From: Dipodascopsis uninucleata var. uninucleata
Taxonomy: Eukaryota; Ascomycota; Lipomycetes; Lipomycetales; Lipomycetaceae
Length of the DNA: 64,000 nucleotides
Reading direction: 5' to 3'
Assembly (NCBI GenBank): GCA_030568195.1
Contig: JAJLTO010000001.1
Coordinates: forward strand, 806,001 to 870,000
Position numbers and translations under genes: made by a program. The notes beneath the pieces are model-generated. The model was not told the origin of the DNA. It ran no database searches and was given only the letters and a program-made list of their open reading frames with translations. Shown here piece after piece: positions 1-14,200 of this stretch. How positions within the stretch are numbered: position 1 is the first letter of the stretch; every line of letters begins with the position of its first letter.

Positions 1-2812
1 ATGAGGGTATACTTCTAGAATTGCTGGGCTCCTGGAGATAGAGTATGTTCCAGATAGTGGTATACGTTATAAACCTGAACAGATGCTCTGCAGACCTGCG
101 GTCGCACTGCACGAGTATCCCCTAATAGAACGACAATAGAACGACACGAGTATTCTAGACACATTATTGTGACTGCACGAAAAGAGCTGGACTAGACACT
201 TGGCTTCTATATGCCAGAGGCGAGGACCAATTACATGGTGCAAACTCCAGCAGGCGGAACCCGAGGCAAAACAGTATGCAACACGAAAGTGACTATGGCG
301 GCGCCAGAGAGCCAGAGAGAAATCTTTACCGATACCACAGCTGTTTCCCCATGACATGGTGTACCAACCGCAAGACTGCGCGTGTATTTTAACGAATCTG
401 GAACAATTAAGGAGGCTATTTTACACGTGGCGAACCCAGTTCTTTTAGAGTCTTCCAAAAGTGCTGTCGTAGCTGCGGACTCCCTACAATAATGTCAATA
501 AGAGAATAGCCAGATAACATATTAAACTTTATAGTACTACTGACAGGTAGCCCTGAACTTTACTAACAAGCTTTACCAAGTGTGCTTCTTGAAAGCAGCA
601 TACAAACTTTAAACCACCTCCAAAGGTGCCTTCTCTCGAAAACTGTAGTTAAATTCTAATGCAGAAGCGGCAAGGTGATGAATACTATATAATATTAAAT
701 ATCTTAGGCAGAATTGCAGCCTGCCTCTTTTTTAGCCTACTCTTTACCACGGACAAATTGCATTTCGTTGGCGCACTACTTCCTTCTTTTAGACAGTAGA
801 AATTACCTTCCCGCGGTATACCCATTCATATCTTCATAATGCACGTACACAATATATATGTATATTGCACGTAATATATACTTTCCATACCATAATATAC
901 CCATGTACAATGCCACCAGCTTCTAAGACGGCCGCATCCAACTACAATCAACGGACTCTTCTTACGCTGAGCCCGTCTACTCCTTAACAGCTTTCCTGGA
1001 TTATGCCGAGGATTCAGTAACGCACGATTCTCTTAGTACATTAGAACGCCTAGCAGAGTACTACGAAAATCTACTCATTGGCTTCTCCCACATCAAAGTC
1101 AGATAAGCTGTGTACGTAGCATGGCACGACACGCCGTTAGCTGCTCTGGCTCTGTTCTGATTTACGGTCCCAACCAAGTTCCTTGCTATTCTCTATACAG
1201 TCACACTCATATCCACTTCACACACATCTCGGAAATACTATTTCTGTCTGTGCTCTCAGAGTTAGCCTTTCGCAGCGCATTAGCGTTTTCAGCATACCTA
1301 TAAACTCTGTCTTAATTTCAGAGTTTTAGGTTTGTATTACTAACTCTAAAACAGTAGCATGCTTTTTTTCTGGTAAGAGTTCATTTACATATATTGAATA
1401 CTTGAACTCTACTAAATTACTTTCTGATATTTTTTAAGTTCTCTTTAATTTTTTCCTTGCATGCTATCTCGTTTTTCATCCCTTCTATATTTTGGGTTTC
1501 TCTCTTGTTATTACTATACATGTCTACTCGTTTCATCTCCCATTTATTCAGGTTCTTTACTACCTATCGTCTTCGTCCTACTTTATATCAGTCTTTCTTC
1601 TTACTAGTTTAATTTTATACAACCTTGCGAAGAATTTTTTTTGCAGTCTCACGGTTCAGTGTATATTAGTGTCTTCAGTGTTGGACCTAAGTTGTTCTTT
1701 ATGAAATCCTAAAGCAATTTGGATTTTGCTTTGAATTATTCGCAGTGGCAGTTGGCAAGGCCTAAGTGAGAGTTATATTACCGGCAGACTTTCCTTTTAT
1801 TTTTCCATTTTTTGCTTCCACTTTCCACTTCATTTCGATTTTCTACTATCCTGACACTGAAACAAACATTCGATATTATATTGCAATTTATTGGTGTGTC
1901 TGAATTGACCTTCGGATCCAGCTTCACTGAAAATTCGAGGCACCGCTGCCTGGCGATTATTTACTATCGCAAAAGTTAGAACAGCAACCAGTTCAAACGG
2001 GTCTCCAGCCTCTCCAGCTTGACAAATCACAGCTACTGGTAAAATTTATTATGTTTGCAATCGCATATTCTGCAGTTAGTTTCGTCAAATTTTTTCTATA
2101 GTCGAAGTGTCGGAGGTCAGTTATTACGACTGCTTCAGTATCAGTTGGGCTTTCTACTTCCACAGTTCTATTCTGTTCTCTTGGTGAAAACAACAGAAGA
2201 AATCCAGGATTAAAAAACGATATATTTGATACTGGGGAAACGAAAGGACCTTATTTCCGTGGTGAAAGCTCTGGAAGGAATTTCCTGAAACGACTTCTAG
2301 ACGTTCGTTCTGTTGGATTTTCTATGAGCACTGTCAGAGCATAACCAGCATCAAAGAACGAACAGACAGCATTTTCCTAAGTAGGCTGTTCTGCTTTTGT
2401 GTCTTCTGTTTGAAATTACAGGCGGGTTTTTTTTAATATATCTGGGTTATATAAAGCAGGCATTTAGGACATTGGAGTGAACGATAACTTACTGCTTAGT
2501 GATCTTTACTGGCTCTGTACACATTGACCTTTCTTTTGACAAACACGACATAAATTAACACAGAAGGCAAGATCCTGGATATTGCAAGAAAGTGGGAAGT
2601 CTGGCTGACTCTTCGATAATCAATATCTCATAATCGTTGCTTACCGTGTTGATTGTTGTCTATATAATAGTCTTGATAGAGTTGATTAATCCTTGACTGC
2701 AGTTTATGTTGAAGTTCTCTACATAGTCTTTTTCGCCTGGTATTTCTGTCTTAATTGAGCTTAGTTCTCACAGCTCTAGAACTTTAGGTCAGGATAACAT
2801 TTTTTCCGTGTC
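1..2812. other. non-coding flank upstream of the homeodomain gene
   Basis: I see no recognisable gene. The reading frames here are short (under 100 codons) and resemble no family I know. The left end has a small nested repeat: an 11-bp unit AATAGAACGAC twice in tandem at 124-145, bracketed by CACGAGTAT at 110-118 and 145-153. The stretch 845-900 is rich in alternating AT. The right part is T-rich and probably holds the promoter and 5' leader of the homeodomain gene. Confidence 0.5.
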
Positions 2813-4341
2813 ATGTCTGTATTGTTGATCTATCAGCATAGTACGCTCGATTCTTGTCGTGACACATCAGGAAATACAGTGCTGCTCCCCTCAAATAATT
2901 GTCCTCGATATCCACATTATCAGATGGACACACGCTATCCCGCGGAAGAAACTTCAAAATCTTCCGATTCTGTGGTTGGAATTCCACAGGCGGATGGTCC
3001 CTCTCGAAATGGTCTTACATCTCATGGAGCTATTACAGGTACGTGCTATCCTTTACGTTTGACTGTCAGTTTATGGACTAGGAAGTCAATTGACCCGTTC
3101 TCTTTCTAGGTGATATCATTTCTACGCGTCTTCCTTCCATTCAGACGTTATTATCCACAACAGAGTCTACCATTAACCAACGGAGTAGTGGTTCAAGAGA
3201 ACAGACTTCATCACATTCTCAATCTCGGACCTCAGAGGAGCACTCACCTTCGCAGCATCCACAACAACAGCTCGAAGAGCAAGTCTCTCATCATCGGACT
3301 CGAACTCAATCACAGTCTCAGTCGAATAATCACCGACATAAGAGACAGCGGCAAAGTTCACAAAATGATGCTTCTCCAAAGGAACGCCAAGCGCACGAGC
3401 AGCAGAATCAAAAAGAGACTAAGCAGATCCAGCCCACACCACAGCAACCGACACCGCAGGCACCGCCATTGTTACAAAATGCAAGCTCTGAATCGCAATC
3501 GAAAAGTCCTTCTACTTCATTTAGAATGGCAATGCCCCGTGGCAGACTATCCGCGTCCATTAATCCTCAACAAGTATCTGTATACCAAATGCATCATCCA
3601 CACAAGCATCAGGAACAGCAAGCGAAGGTCTCACAACCGCCAAGCCAGCAGCAGCAACATCCGGTACGGAAGTCACCTCAGCAGTTACACCAGCATCAGC
3701 AATCAACTGGCGTTACTCGAGCAGCGCCACCCCCTCCTATAGGAGTTGCGGGGGTGCCTATGGGCAGCCAACAAATGTACTATACCCCAGTTCCACCGCC
3801 ATACTATTATCAAATGTCTAGCTATGCTGGAATTCCTCAAGTACATGGATCTTCAAACATGTCGACGCCGGTACCAAGTGGATATCCTGCATTTGCTCCT
3901 GTGCCGATGCTGATTTACCAGTCACATGTGACGGGAGCTACTCTCGGCCCAGATGGTAATGCATATACTCTAAATCATACATCACCAGGTATGGGAGTCG
4001 TGCCACCTCCTCCACTTCACTTGAAACCTAAACGAAGAAGAGCGAGCCAACAACAGGTAAATCGGTTAAATGAAGTATTCCGCGACTGCATTTTCCCGTC
4101 TACTGAGCGGCGCCTGGAGCTAAGTCGTGAATTAGGTATGACGCCCAGGACTGTACAGATATGGTTTCAGAACAGACGTCAGGGGTGGAGAGCAGAGCGA
4201 CGGCGACAAAACGAGCATGCGACGCCATTGTCTGGAAGGTCAGATGATCAGCATAATCTTGAAGAGGATGACATTTCACCTAGTGAGCATGAAGGAGATT
4301 ATGGTTACAGCGAACAGCCAGATCCTGAGAAAGCCCCATGA
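2813..4341 (+). CDS. homeodomain transcription factor (fungal Yox1/Phx1/Pho2-like)
   Basis: A nuclear DNA-binding protein of about 485 residues. Predicted exons are 2813-3038 and 3110-4341, with a 71-bp intron starting GTACGT and ending CTAG; the junction restores a Gly codon. The homeodomain lies at about residues 381-441: an Arg/Lys-rich arm (KPKRRR), then helix 3 with IWFQNRRQ, which carries the invariant Trp, Phe, Asn and Arg (Trp near 427). The rest is low complexity: Gln/His/Ser-rich before the domain, with Pro/Tyr-rich stretches (VPPPYYYQ), and an acidic tail after it. A conserved-looking patch DIISTRLPSIQTLLS follows the intron, as in cell-cycle or nutrient homeobox regulators. The start could instead be the in-frame ATG at 2924. 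The family is clear, but which yeast gene it matches is not. It is flanked by long gene-free DNA on both sides. Confidence 0.88.
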
Positions 4342-5156
4342 CTTCGTTCGTACAGGTTGGGACACTGTGTGTTAAGTTGTACAAACGAAAGTCATATGGC
4401 AACGGTATGTCGTGTTTTCAGAGTTTCTATTTCTTAGAGGCTTACGGTAACAGACGGGTGTATGCAGAAGGATATTGTTATGTTAGTAGAAGCACCTCTG
4501 TAAAGCTGAGAGATGTTCTGTAGTAGAAGCATTTGGACTTCCTCCTGAATGCGTACAAGCGTGGAAGTACTGCGCAAGTGCGCATTGACCAATGCGTCGA
4601 CTTATTTACATGGTGTATTAGTATCTATTCACCACTAGAATTGGTCGAGAGAACACTCGCATGCGCGTAGCTTTTGCTCCGTTTGCATGTTCTAAAGTGT
4701 TTCGGATTGGATCTGCGACTGCCTGTTTGTAAGTATGCGTATGTTGTCTTAATGTTTTTGATTTTGGCTAATGTGCTATATATTCCTTAATTGTTTGTGC
4801 TTTTTATTTTTTCGCCTTGTACTCACTCCAAGAAGTTATTCCCGATGTACACAAGCCGTTATGTTCACGAAAACTTGATTTTGCAAAGTGTATTCTAGTT
4901 GTTTATTCTAGTCTGTTTTATTACATCTCCATGTCGTTCTACCAAAATATCACACGTCTTTATGGTTTATTAATTACTGTATATTTTATAATTTCTAATT
5001 ACTATTTATACTTCAGCTGTATGTGACCTTTCAGCTAGGTCTCCTTTTATGTTATATGCTGTAGAGTATTTTGTATTTGTGCATGTACTTGCTTGCCTAT
5101 TATACAATATGCAGGATATTATGTGGTGTGAGTGGGCGACTTAGCTAGGCGATTTT

Positions 5157-5159
<3 letters not shown>

Positions 5160-5186
<27 letters not shown>
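5160..5186. repeat. (TA)13 microsatellite
   Basis: An uninterrupted alternating TA run in the gene-free stretch downstream of the homeodomain gene. It is a simple sequence repeat and no function is implied. Confidence 0.95.
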
Positions 5187-5187
<1 letters not shown>

Positions 5188-6413
5188 TGTAGATGCCTCT
5201 ATAAATATAATGACATCTTGCGAATGTGTACATGAAATCCATCACAGACCGCGTCTGCGTGCCTGGTAGCTTTGTGCGCAGCTTGAACTAAACGGAGTTG
5301 TTGCTTTGGCGGCGGTTTCGTGAGTCTATTTCGCTCCATTCTGTAAGTATATTTCTTTTTTTATTTTATTTTATTTTTCCCTTTTTTACTGGCTGTGCCA
5401 CTCTTCTACTGCGATTAAGATTTCAATCTTATTTTATATTAAGTTGGCTTTTGTTGTCTTTTTCTATCACGTCCTCATCAGCTGAATCGATGTTATTTAG
5501 TCTGAATACACCTATTCAAGCCTGCTGGTAAAGGGCCAGCGAGCAGTTCGCGCTGGCGTGTATATAATCATTTACGTACAGCAGAACGTTGTAGAAAGGG
5601 GGCTACTACTGCAGTTTAAGAACCCACTGCGGTCCGTTATCAGGTTCGGTGCCAGGTCGGCGAATAGCACCGCGCTTAACTATCGTACCAGCGTAGTGTC
5701 CAGCTAGTCATCATGCGATAGATACACGCTTCATCTACAAGTCCGCTTGCTTTTCATCGTTGCGCGGCCCTCATATCCGTCGTCTACTCTCAGTGAAGCT
5801 CACGTGCAGCCGATCACAGCGACCAAGGCGTAAGATTTTAGAACTAACGAGAGTTAGTGTTCGCTATCACTTGCGTTATTTAGCAATGCACCATCGCCGC
5901 TGGTGCAGTGTGCTCTCGTTCTAGTAGTCAGTCCCAAGCTTTTGTTGTGTTGGCCAGCAGTATGCCACGACTGCGGAGGAAGCTCATACAGCAGGCCAAA
6001 TAGCAGGGGGCCACCGCCCACCATGCCAGAGCAAAGTGGGCGCTGTATTTCTAAGATTTTACAGAGAGTAATGCAGAAACGATACAAATGAATATGATAA
6101 GGTTACACACTATGTTCCTGGTGTCATTGCACCGGTGGAGCCTAGTGTGTCCACTGAGCATGTATTTCTTCTTTGTGGCCATACTGGCGCAAGCTGGTTC
6201 AGTATGCTTTTCGCAGAAAGCCGCCTGTAGCCGAGCGCACAAATCTTTATCACGTATGGAAAAACAGCCCAAGCTCTGTCTTATGCTAGCTTCAAGTATG
6301 TTTGGTCTGCTTTTCCTCTTTTTTCTGGGTTCGTTCGTGCTTGCTTTTTTCTCTGTTATGTCTATGCTTCCTTGTTCCTTAAAATATCAATTCCTCTTAG
6401 ACATGCCGTTACT

Positions 6414-6887
6414 ATGACGAGAAGACCCCTCACCCACGTATACTATCAGGATGTCACTTCTCGCGTACGACTGTGCCGAGCGCGTCCATCGCTGCAGACG
6501 CTCGTCAGCTGCTCTAGCGTAGCACGTAAAGCGATAGTACGTATGGCGCAAGCCCCTCCTCCCTCAGGTCGAACGTATGATGTGTACTGTAGGATAAGCC
6601 GAGTGCAACAGCGCTCCAGTTCGTTTGCATTCGTTAGGCGTACTAAAAGAGAGACACATAATCAGCAGCTACCGGTTATGCCAGTAATGCTCTGGGCTAC
6701 AGCGAGCCATCACGCGAATCTACTAGTTATGGAACACAGTGTTCTGGGCTTTCTGAAATGTGACAGACCGCCTGAGCAGACCCCTCCCGACGCCAGGAAA
6801 GAGATCTGCAGCGAGGGTCGCGGAGAACAAAGTCTTGCGCGCTACAGCAATGGGCGCACACAAGGCATAGGTCGCCAAAGAGCCTAG
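6414..6887 (+). CDS. unassigned 157-codon open frame, doubtful gene
   Basis: The longest ATG-to-stop frame in the 6.9 kb gap, encoding an Arg/Ser-rich product with no recognisable domain, membrane segment or signal. It lies in the GC-richer part of the gap, where long chance frames are more likely because stop codons are rarer. No paired splice signals extend it. I list it only so it is not lost; chance is the likeliest explanation. Confidence 0.12.
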   Translation: MTRRPLTHVYYQDVTSRVRLCRARPSLQTLVSCSSVARKAIVRMAQAPPPSGRTYDVYCRISRVQQRSSSFAFVRRTKRETHNQQLPVMPVMLWATASHHANLLVMEHSVLGFLKCDRPPEQTPPDARKEICSEGRGEQSLARYSNGRTQGIGRQRA

Positions 6888-9800
6888 AGCGGGCTCGGTT
6901 AAGCCACTGTCTTAGCGGGCATCAGAAAATAGCGTGGGATGGCATTATGTATTAGGAGATGCACATCCGCTACCTTCCCCATTTGACGCAGGTCACTTGC
7001 GTGGTTGCTATCCGCGTAATACGCCTGCATACGCCTCAAAAAGACCAGTCCTGCTCTGGTGCCTAATGGAAGTGAAATTCTGCATTGTTCTTGTCAGCTG
7101 CAGTGCACCGACCAAGCGTGGGCCTCACTCAGTGCCTGGTATCGACTTCTCCGTACTTTCAGCTAGCAAAGCCAATTCCTCCTAGCACACAGCGAAGGAC
7201 TATTACGAGCGAGCCGTACTGAGGTGCATATATTTATTGGTAAGTGCAGTTTCTGCTGCAGTGCGTATTTTCAGCCGACTGTATGTATAGACATACAATT
7301 GCAATAGCTAGTACTGTGCGCATTGTCTATGGTAACACAATAATAATTATTTCTTTTGTGTTATCACTGCTCGATTTTATATTTTCAGTTATACGTGGCA
7401 TCAACGGTTCCTGCGGGTTCCGCCGGTATGACGCTACACATGGTGCCAGGCGGGAAAATACAGAAAATCTACTATCTGCATCAGTGCTGTTGGCAGCACT
7501 GATGCACCCGTATATGGCCTAAAAGATAAGGTGTAATCGGTCTGTTCCTCCACTGCGATTCTCTTGCAGCCAGTCCAGTTCAAAAAGATCGACATGTACG
7601 GTACCAAGCTCTATGGAGTTCTGGAGAGCCTGCCACGCTATTGTTTCAGCTCCGTTCTATATTGTCTAGTGACAATATTCTGATTCGCCATAACCTTTCT
7701 TGCTACGCAATAGGACGTGACTTTTGGACTCGTTGAGTCGCATCGTGGCAAGTTTGCTTCGAGAGCATAAACTGATAGTATTGCCATGGGCCATGTCAGT
7801 AGATATTGTAAATGCCTCTTCCTGCGTTCTTGTCGCTCCTGTAGTCTATGGCCGCGGTGTAGTTTCAGCGCCAGACTATATTAGCAAGTGCAAAGTCCAT
7901 GCGGCGGTTTACTTATAATGCTAAGCGCAGAAATATGAAGAATGAGACTGCAACTGCAGACTAATGCCTAGGTGTGCAGTAAGCTACAGCTACTAGGACT
8001 AATAGGGCCTATATGCTAGCGCAGGCACAATCATGTGACGGACCATGACTGCATAGTCATAGCTGGGTTTGTGGAGAGTGGAGAGTCGAATCTCGTGCAT
8101 TTATAGGCCCTCTGACAGTATTCTTCTCCAGAAAATCTACGCGAATTCGCGCTGCATTGGCAGTAGCGGTCATTTCTGAACTGTCTGCATCTCTAATGCC
8201 GATGGCAGTTATAATTATCTGAGTGGTGTCTGTATGGTTTGATTCTTCCGGTAGACGCTGTCATCGAAGCCTGTATAGCTTCCCGTAGCTTAGAAAGAGA
8301 TAGAAACAGGCTGGAATAGCCTGGATGGCTCTTGGCATTGTACCTTTTAACTCAAGTTGCATGAACCCGCGCCAATCTGTGAAATGGCGGTGTATCGGTT
8401 GTTTCTCTTCTCTTTTGGTCTTTCGGCGATGTACTGGTCTAATCTTTCATCTAGACTTACTCTTAAAGCAGCAATAGTGGCCTACTCTGCATAGAGGGCC
8501 TTATTACGTTTCTATAAATCGGTAACTGTGACTGCATTTACTAATGCTACTTGTACCTTCATTGTTAGCGTGGCTCTAATTACTTCCAGGTTAGTTCAGC
8601 TCAGGTACTGCTACAGCTGCGCCTCTCTGTCGGGGCTTTTTTAGTTTCTCACGTCCATTGAGCATGTTTCTGCTTACGGTAATAGGCTGTGCTGTCGCGT
8701 TTAAGCCCATTTGCATAAATGACGGTAGCACACTCTAGCAGAGGAGCATGGCGGGAGCGTACCGAGTGGGAGATTGTCTCTCTCTGATATTTGGGAATGG
8801 ACCGTCTGGCGGCTCCTTTACAATCACACTCTTGTAGTAGAACTATATTAGATTCAAATATCGTTCCATGCCACCGCAGACTGGGCGCATTATCGCACCG
8901 AGACCTTCAGCACTTGTCGGAAGCACTTCACGTAGTTTCTCTACAGAGCTGCCGATTGCTGTCTGAACCTTAAAAGATGTCAAATGCAGATTAAAGTGTG
9001 ATGGTAATTGGTATAGCTGAGTAAGGTTTGTAAAATTAATGCATAAGGTTTTCTAGCACGTGTAGTGTAAACGCTAAAACCTTTCCGATTTCACTTCCTA
9101 GCTCTAGTATCGTACTACTCGATTGCTGTTGCATGACATTCATTATGCTGTTGGCGTCGCTTTGATTCATATGTGTCTAGCCGACCTGTTGTTGGAGAGA
9201 CTGGAAGCGCAAGAGCAGCAGCATAATTATTTTGTGTATATTATGTATCGCGCAGTTCCTCAACCTTACCCAAAAAAAATGGACCAGGCCCGCTCTCTCA
9301 ATTTCATTTTTTTGTGTTTACCGCTACTAGTATGGTCTATGTCTTTGTAGTCTCTTACCGAGAACCTGAAAATTAATGTCATCAAAGTAAAGGCAGCTTT
9401 TGTCCTCGCTCTTGTCATTTCCGCACCCTCTATCAGTATGGTGTTAGCTGTACTCGATAGACAATATTGGGCCCTCACGAGCACACGATGTGGTCACCGC
9501 AGTATACCATTCTTGTAAATAATGCATTTGCTTTCATGTTTTATGATTAGTTAGCGCTTCAATCCTTTCAGTGGTCATTTCTAGTCAGAATGCGCGCCCT
9601 CTAGGCCGTATTATAACAATTTAATGTTGTGTGCTACTTTTATGTTGCGTGTGCTTGTGTACCCAGTGTCTGTACACGATCTTAACTCTGCTACAAGGTA
9701 GAATATAATAGCTCCGGTAAGAGATTTTTGGCTATTATGACATACACCGTTTTTTGCTCTGCTTACATGCAGGATGATGATCCGTGTTACTAAGGACAGG

Positions 9801-11212
9801 ACCAAGTTGGCAAAGCTTGACGTAGATAGCCCTTAATATCTTGACGAAGACGACACCACAAACACGCTGCCTTCCACATATCCTACAAGCTTACTGGACC
9901 TTGTAGACTCTGTCTTAAATATTTAAGAATCATAAGACATTAGACTGTTTGGATTAAATGGTTGTGATGTTAAATCATGCGGTACCAAATTCAAGTCTAA
10001 ATATGTATCTGTATTGCATCTAAATACATTGACTACTAGATACAGTAGTCATTTCTAACCCATAATCACAAAGTATTATTCAAATTATACTAATAATACC
10101 GAGTTCTCCTAGCAACTCGGTTTACGAAAAAAGCTACACTTCGTAAATATCTGACGTCAGTCAACAATGTGCCGCGACAGTCAAATTATTATTATACACA
10201 CATCTATGTATAGACAATTGATCGTTTACAAAATGTGTCTGCAGGTTTACGACCGCGTGCTTCATTCTTATGTCCAAAGCGGAGATACACCTAGACTTCT
10301 TTCTCTTCAGCAATTCACCAGAAATTGCGCTATCCTGCAGACTAGTCATCCTAGCTGTCTCCAAAAGCTGAAGAAGGCCAGTCTTAGTACGCATTAGATT
10401 GATAGCGTTTCCGAATCATAATTACTGGCGAAACATACAATCCCATCAATCAACTAATTAGTATCATGACTAAACATGCAAAACTAAAGAGACGTAATGA
10501 TAGCCTGTATACCAGAAATCATGTCCGGCCTGATGATTCTTCATGCCGTTGATTCAAAAGAAAAGGAAAAGAAAAAAAAATTTAGACGGGCTAATAAAAT
10601 TTTTTGTGAGGAGCTCGTTGCCGTGGCAACCTCAGGGAAATTAGCATACATCAATAGCTTACTAAAATTGCTACTATTATAGCTCGCTTTCACATAAGTT
10701 GAATTGCGAGCATTTACATTCCATTATGACAGTCGAATACGTTCCTTAACAAATACGTCATCTGTTTATCTAATCGTAATATGCAAAAATGCATTGTATT
10801 GCTTTCCGAAGTCCTTGGTTGAGATGCCAACAGCTGTTTAGGATGCTAAACTAATAAATCCTGCATATAAGTATTGCATACGCACTAGTGTATTCTATCT
10901 CCTTTGTTTATTATTATACTTCGTCTTCTGATTACAAAAAAAGTTATCTTCTAAATTTAGTTTTACTCGCCATCATCCCCTTCTAAAGGGTGTTTGCTGA
11001 AAGTTTTGGTCATCTGTGATACCAGAAATTGTGTAATTCGCAAAATTTAATAGACGAGCCATTAATTACAATAAGATCACACCGCTAGTATCAACAAAAG
11101 ATTGCTAATACAGAATTTTATCTGTCTATTTGCTTGTAGTAGATTCAATTTTAAAGACGCGGATTTAAACAAAAAAAATGCAGATCAGTATAGTGCAGTG
11201 ACAGAAGACGCT

Positions 11213-14200
11213 CTACCCAAGATAGTCAAACTCTTGACCTCTGCATTGGATCCAAAAATCCTTTATAACCGTCTCTGTGGGAGGTCTGCCTCTAAGCCTG
11301 AATACCTTCTCAACAAATTGTCTTCGATCAGTTTCCGATACTTTGAATGCTGTTGCCTGTACCGAAGCTTGCTCCTCAATGCATGTGGAGAGCCATTGCT
11401 TCGCGTAACCGCTGTGCTCGCGAAATAATATCTTCAGCAGACTGGCATAATCACTTACTAAACTTCGAACCGATTGACCGCTGATAGCCCAAACTATTTT
11501 GCGCATAAGAGATGGACCGATGTGGTGCACATACTTTTGGATAGTTTGGCTGATTTCGCCCTTATTTCCTTCAACTCGATGTCTGCTAGATCCTTCACAT
11601 GTAATAAATCCAGTCCAAAATTTCACACATGCGCGAACTACCAGTGGTTCTTTCGATAGCAGCATTACAAGGGCCATTTCAAAAATTCTTTCGGCATGAA
11701 TGTAGCTCAGTAATATATCTACATATTTCGCCACCAATCTTTCTAAAAACTCCAGCATGCCCAAGTTCACATCAGGATCAAAAGTGCTTACATCATTAGA
11801 CACATTCTTCATAATCACTCCTTCATATAAAATGCTTAGTATTTCACGGCAACTGCCTTTTGGGTCCTGATCGAGATCCGATAAACGTACAGCCACTAGG
11901 CGACCTGCTAGGTTGAATACGGGCCTTAGAGTCTCCAGTCTGCCGATTTGAAAGACTTCAATCTGTATGTACTGAATTAATACATTTATCGGCCAATAAA
12001 AGGGATCCGAGTTAGATCCTGAAAATCCAGATGTCAAGACTTGGCAAACGATCTGTCGCGTTGTTAGGTCGCCAGCGAGTATATCTACTCCTGTGCCCAC
12101 CCACATCACAAACGCGAATACTTTTTCACGCAACGATAAGCCAGGTCCATTTTCCCAAAAGTTGCGTTCAAGGTCTAATTTCTGCTTATATTCGTCACCA
12201 TTCAAAGCTGATAACCTTTCCTCTGCATCTCGGCCAGTTTTTCCAATCTGAGCAAGGGCCCGAAGTGCAGACCACGCGGAATCACGTGTCTCTTCTATCT
12301 CCTCAGCATTACTATTGAACTGACTAAGAGTCCTCTGACCATAAGAAATTACAGAGTCTACTAGACGGTCTAGATACTCGTAGATCGCCTGAGCATCGTT
12401 TTGCTCCTTAATAATTGCCGCAATCGCACCTGCAATTTTCTCATTGACAATTGGTTCGACAGTGACTGCATGTGTTAACATGTCGTCATAAATCCGAAGA
12501 AAGATATCCACATCATCTTTGAGTTTGTCAGCCGCACAAGTTACGCAAAGCTGATAGATGGCCTTCGCAGAAGCTATTGACAGGCTGGGGGAAGACAGGC
12601 AAGTGAACAAATAACCCACCACCTTTGGTATATAAGGAATTCCGGATTCCGCTTCGAAAAACGAGAGATACGAACTAAGGAGAGTAATAGATGTTTGTCG
12701 CACACGGAGTACCTCCACCTTACTCAAAACATCAAGGAAATCAGTATCTAACAATGCCTTAAAAATTAAGTATTCCTCAGGCTCGCCGGACAAGCCGATC
12801 TGAATAGCATTTAAGCAGAATAGAGATGCTTCTACACTTTCCCATTCTATTTGGTTGGGTTTCTTCATTTCTTGAACAATGTGTTCAATTAGCATCTGGA
12901 AAAGTTGTGGTCGGACAAGCTGATATGAGTTTTCGATTAAATCAGAAACGTCCTTCCTAAATGCAAAGAACTCTTCCCGTGCATCAGACGGCCATCTAGC
13001 TATCACTCCTCCAGATGGAACTCTCACTTTTGACCAAACATTCTGGATCACCTGCATCATTATCACACTAGCATCTATGTTCTGTTCATTAGCCGACTTA
13101 ACAGCATCATCGCCGCTTTCGTTATCATTGTTTTTAGAAAGTAGCAAAGATCCATCAGAATCAAATAAAATGGAGTCAACAAATAAATCCCAGAATTCAA
13201 GAGTTCTCTTTGCTACGTTTATGTGATCCTGTTCATATCCGGGAATCGAGATCAATCGCAACATCAGACCAACGATTTTCTGAATCTGAGGCTGAGACAA
13301 GTTTTGCGAAATCTCTTTTGCAACCAACTCCGAAAAGGCAACGAAAATATTTAGGAAAGACGAGTTTATGTCATCACTATTACCTTCTTCGAAAACTTTG
13401 GCAACTCTAGCCTCACACCATGGTCCAGAAAATATATCAACCATCGTTAACATTGTTGGATTAAGGATAAGCTTGTCTGCCCAATCCATGAAATCCATCA
13501 TTACCTCTGTTGTTGTTGAGAACAAATCATCATTCGAGTCAACCTCAATCCAAGATAGTACCATTGGAACTAAAGAAGCCAGCTGTCTAACTGCTGCTGA
13601 GTTCGCATCAAAATACACTGCAGCTAATGTCCATGACCGTAGGCAATTCAGCGCATTGATAACTAATGGATACATCTCAGTTAAACTTCTATTATTAAGA
13701 TCCAATATTGGCCTAATAACTGAGATCACATGTTCTGTGTTATTCATTAAAACATCATTTAAAGACGGACTATAGAAGTTAGTTTAGTCTCTAGCAGAAA
13801 AAGATTGATTAATAAATTTTAGTACCTACCGATCTGCTCTAGGCGTATCTGGTTTAGATATCTCCTCCGAAAGGGTAGAGCAAAATATGCATATAGTTTG
13901 TAAATCATCTATAGACATTCTTGAAAGTGCCGAACTTACTTCAGTAATTGTCTGGTCATCTGTTAGATTCGACATGACTTGTTTATATCCGATGCATAGA
14001 ATGAAGTCTTGCACTGGGAACTTCCATTCTTTAGGAAATTTTAAGAGTACCAGAGCAATGGTTGCTAATAGTTTTTTTACGGCAAACTTAGGGCCATGCT
14101 GATGCATTAGAATCCAATGCAAGAGCTGTTTTATAAGGTCATTAATACCATTTGCAGGGATTGATTGCCTATGAGAATAGTATTAGACAAACCTGTGTAG

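Larger units (their letters stand above)
4342..11212. other. 6.9 kb without a recognisable gene
   Basis: This lies between the convergent homeodomain and importin genes. It contains a (TA)13 microsatellite and a visibly GC-richer core at roughly 5500-8300, in contrast to the AT-rich 9900-11200. It also holds a few strong splice-donor-like strings (GTAAGTAT near 4731 and 5343, GTAAGTG near 7231). A TATAAATA at about 5203 precedes the 5343 donor, so a non-coding transcript is possible but unproven. The longest ATG-started frame, at 6414-6887, is listed separately. I see no tRNA box pair and no transposon protein motif. Confidence 0.45.

Noticed and set aside
3469-4341. Homeodomain gene starting at the TTG codon at 3469
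   Set aside because: The frame is open back to the splice acceptor at 3109, and joining to the exon at 2813-3038 gives an ATG start and a continuous product.
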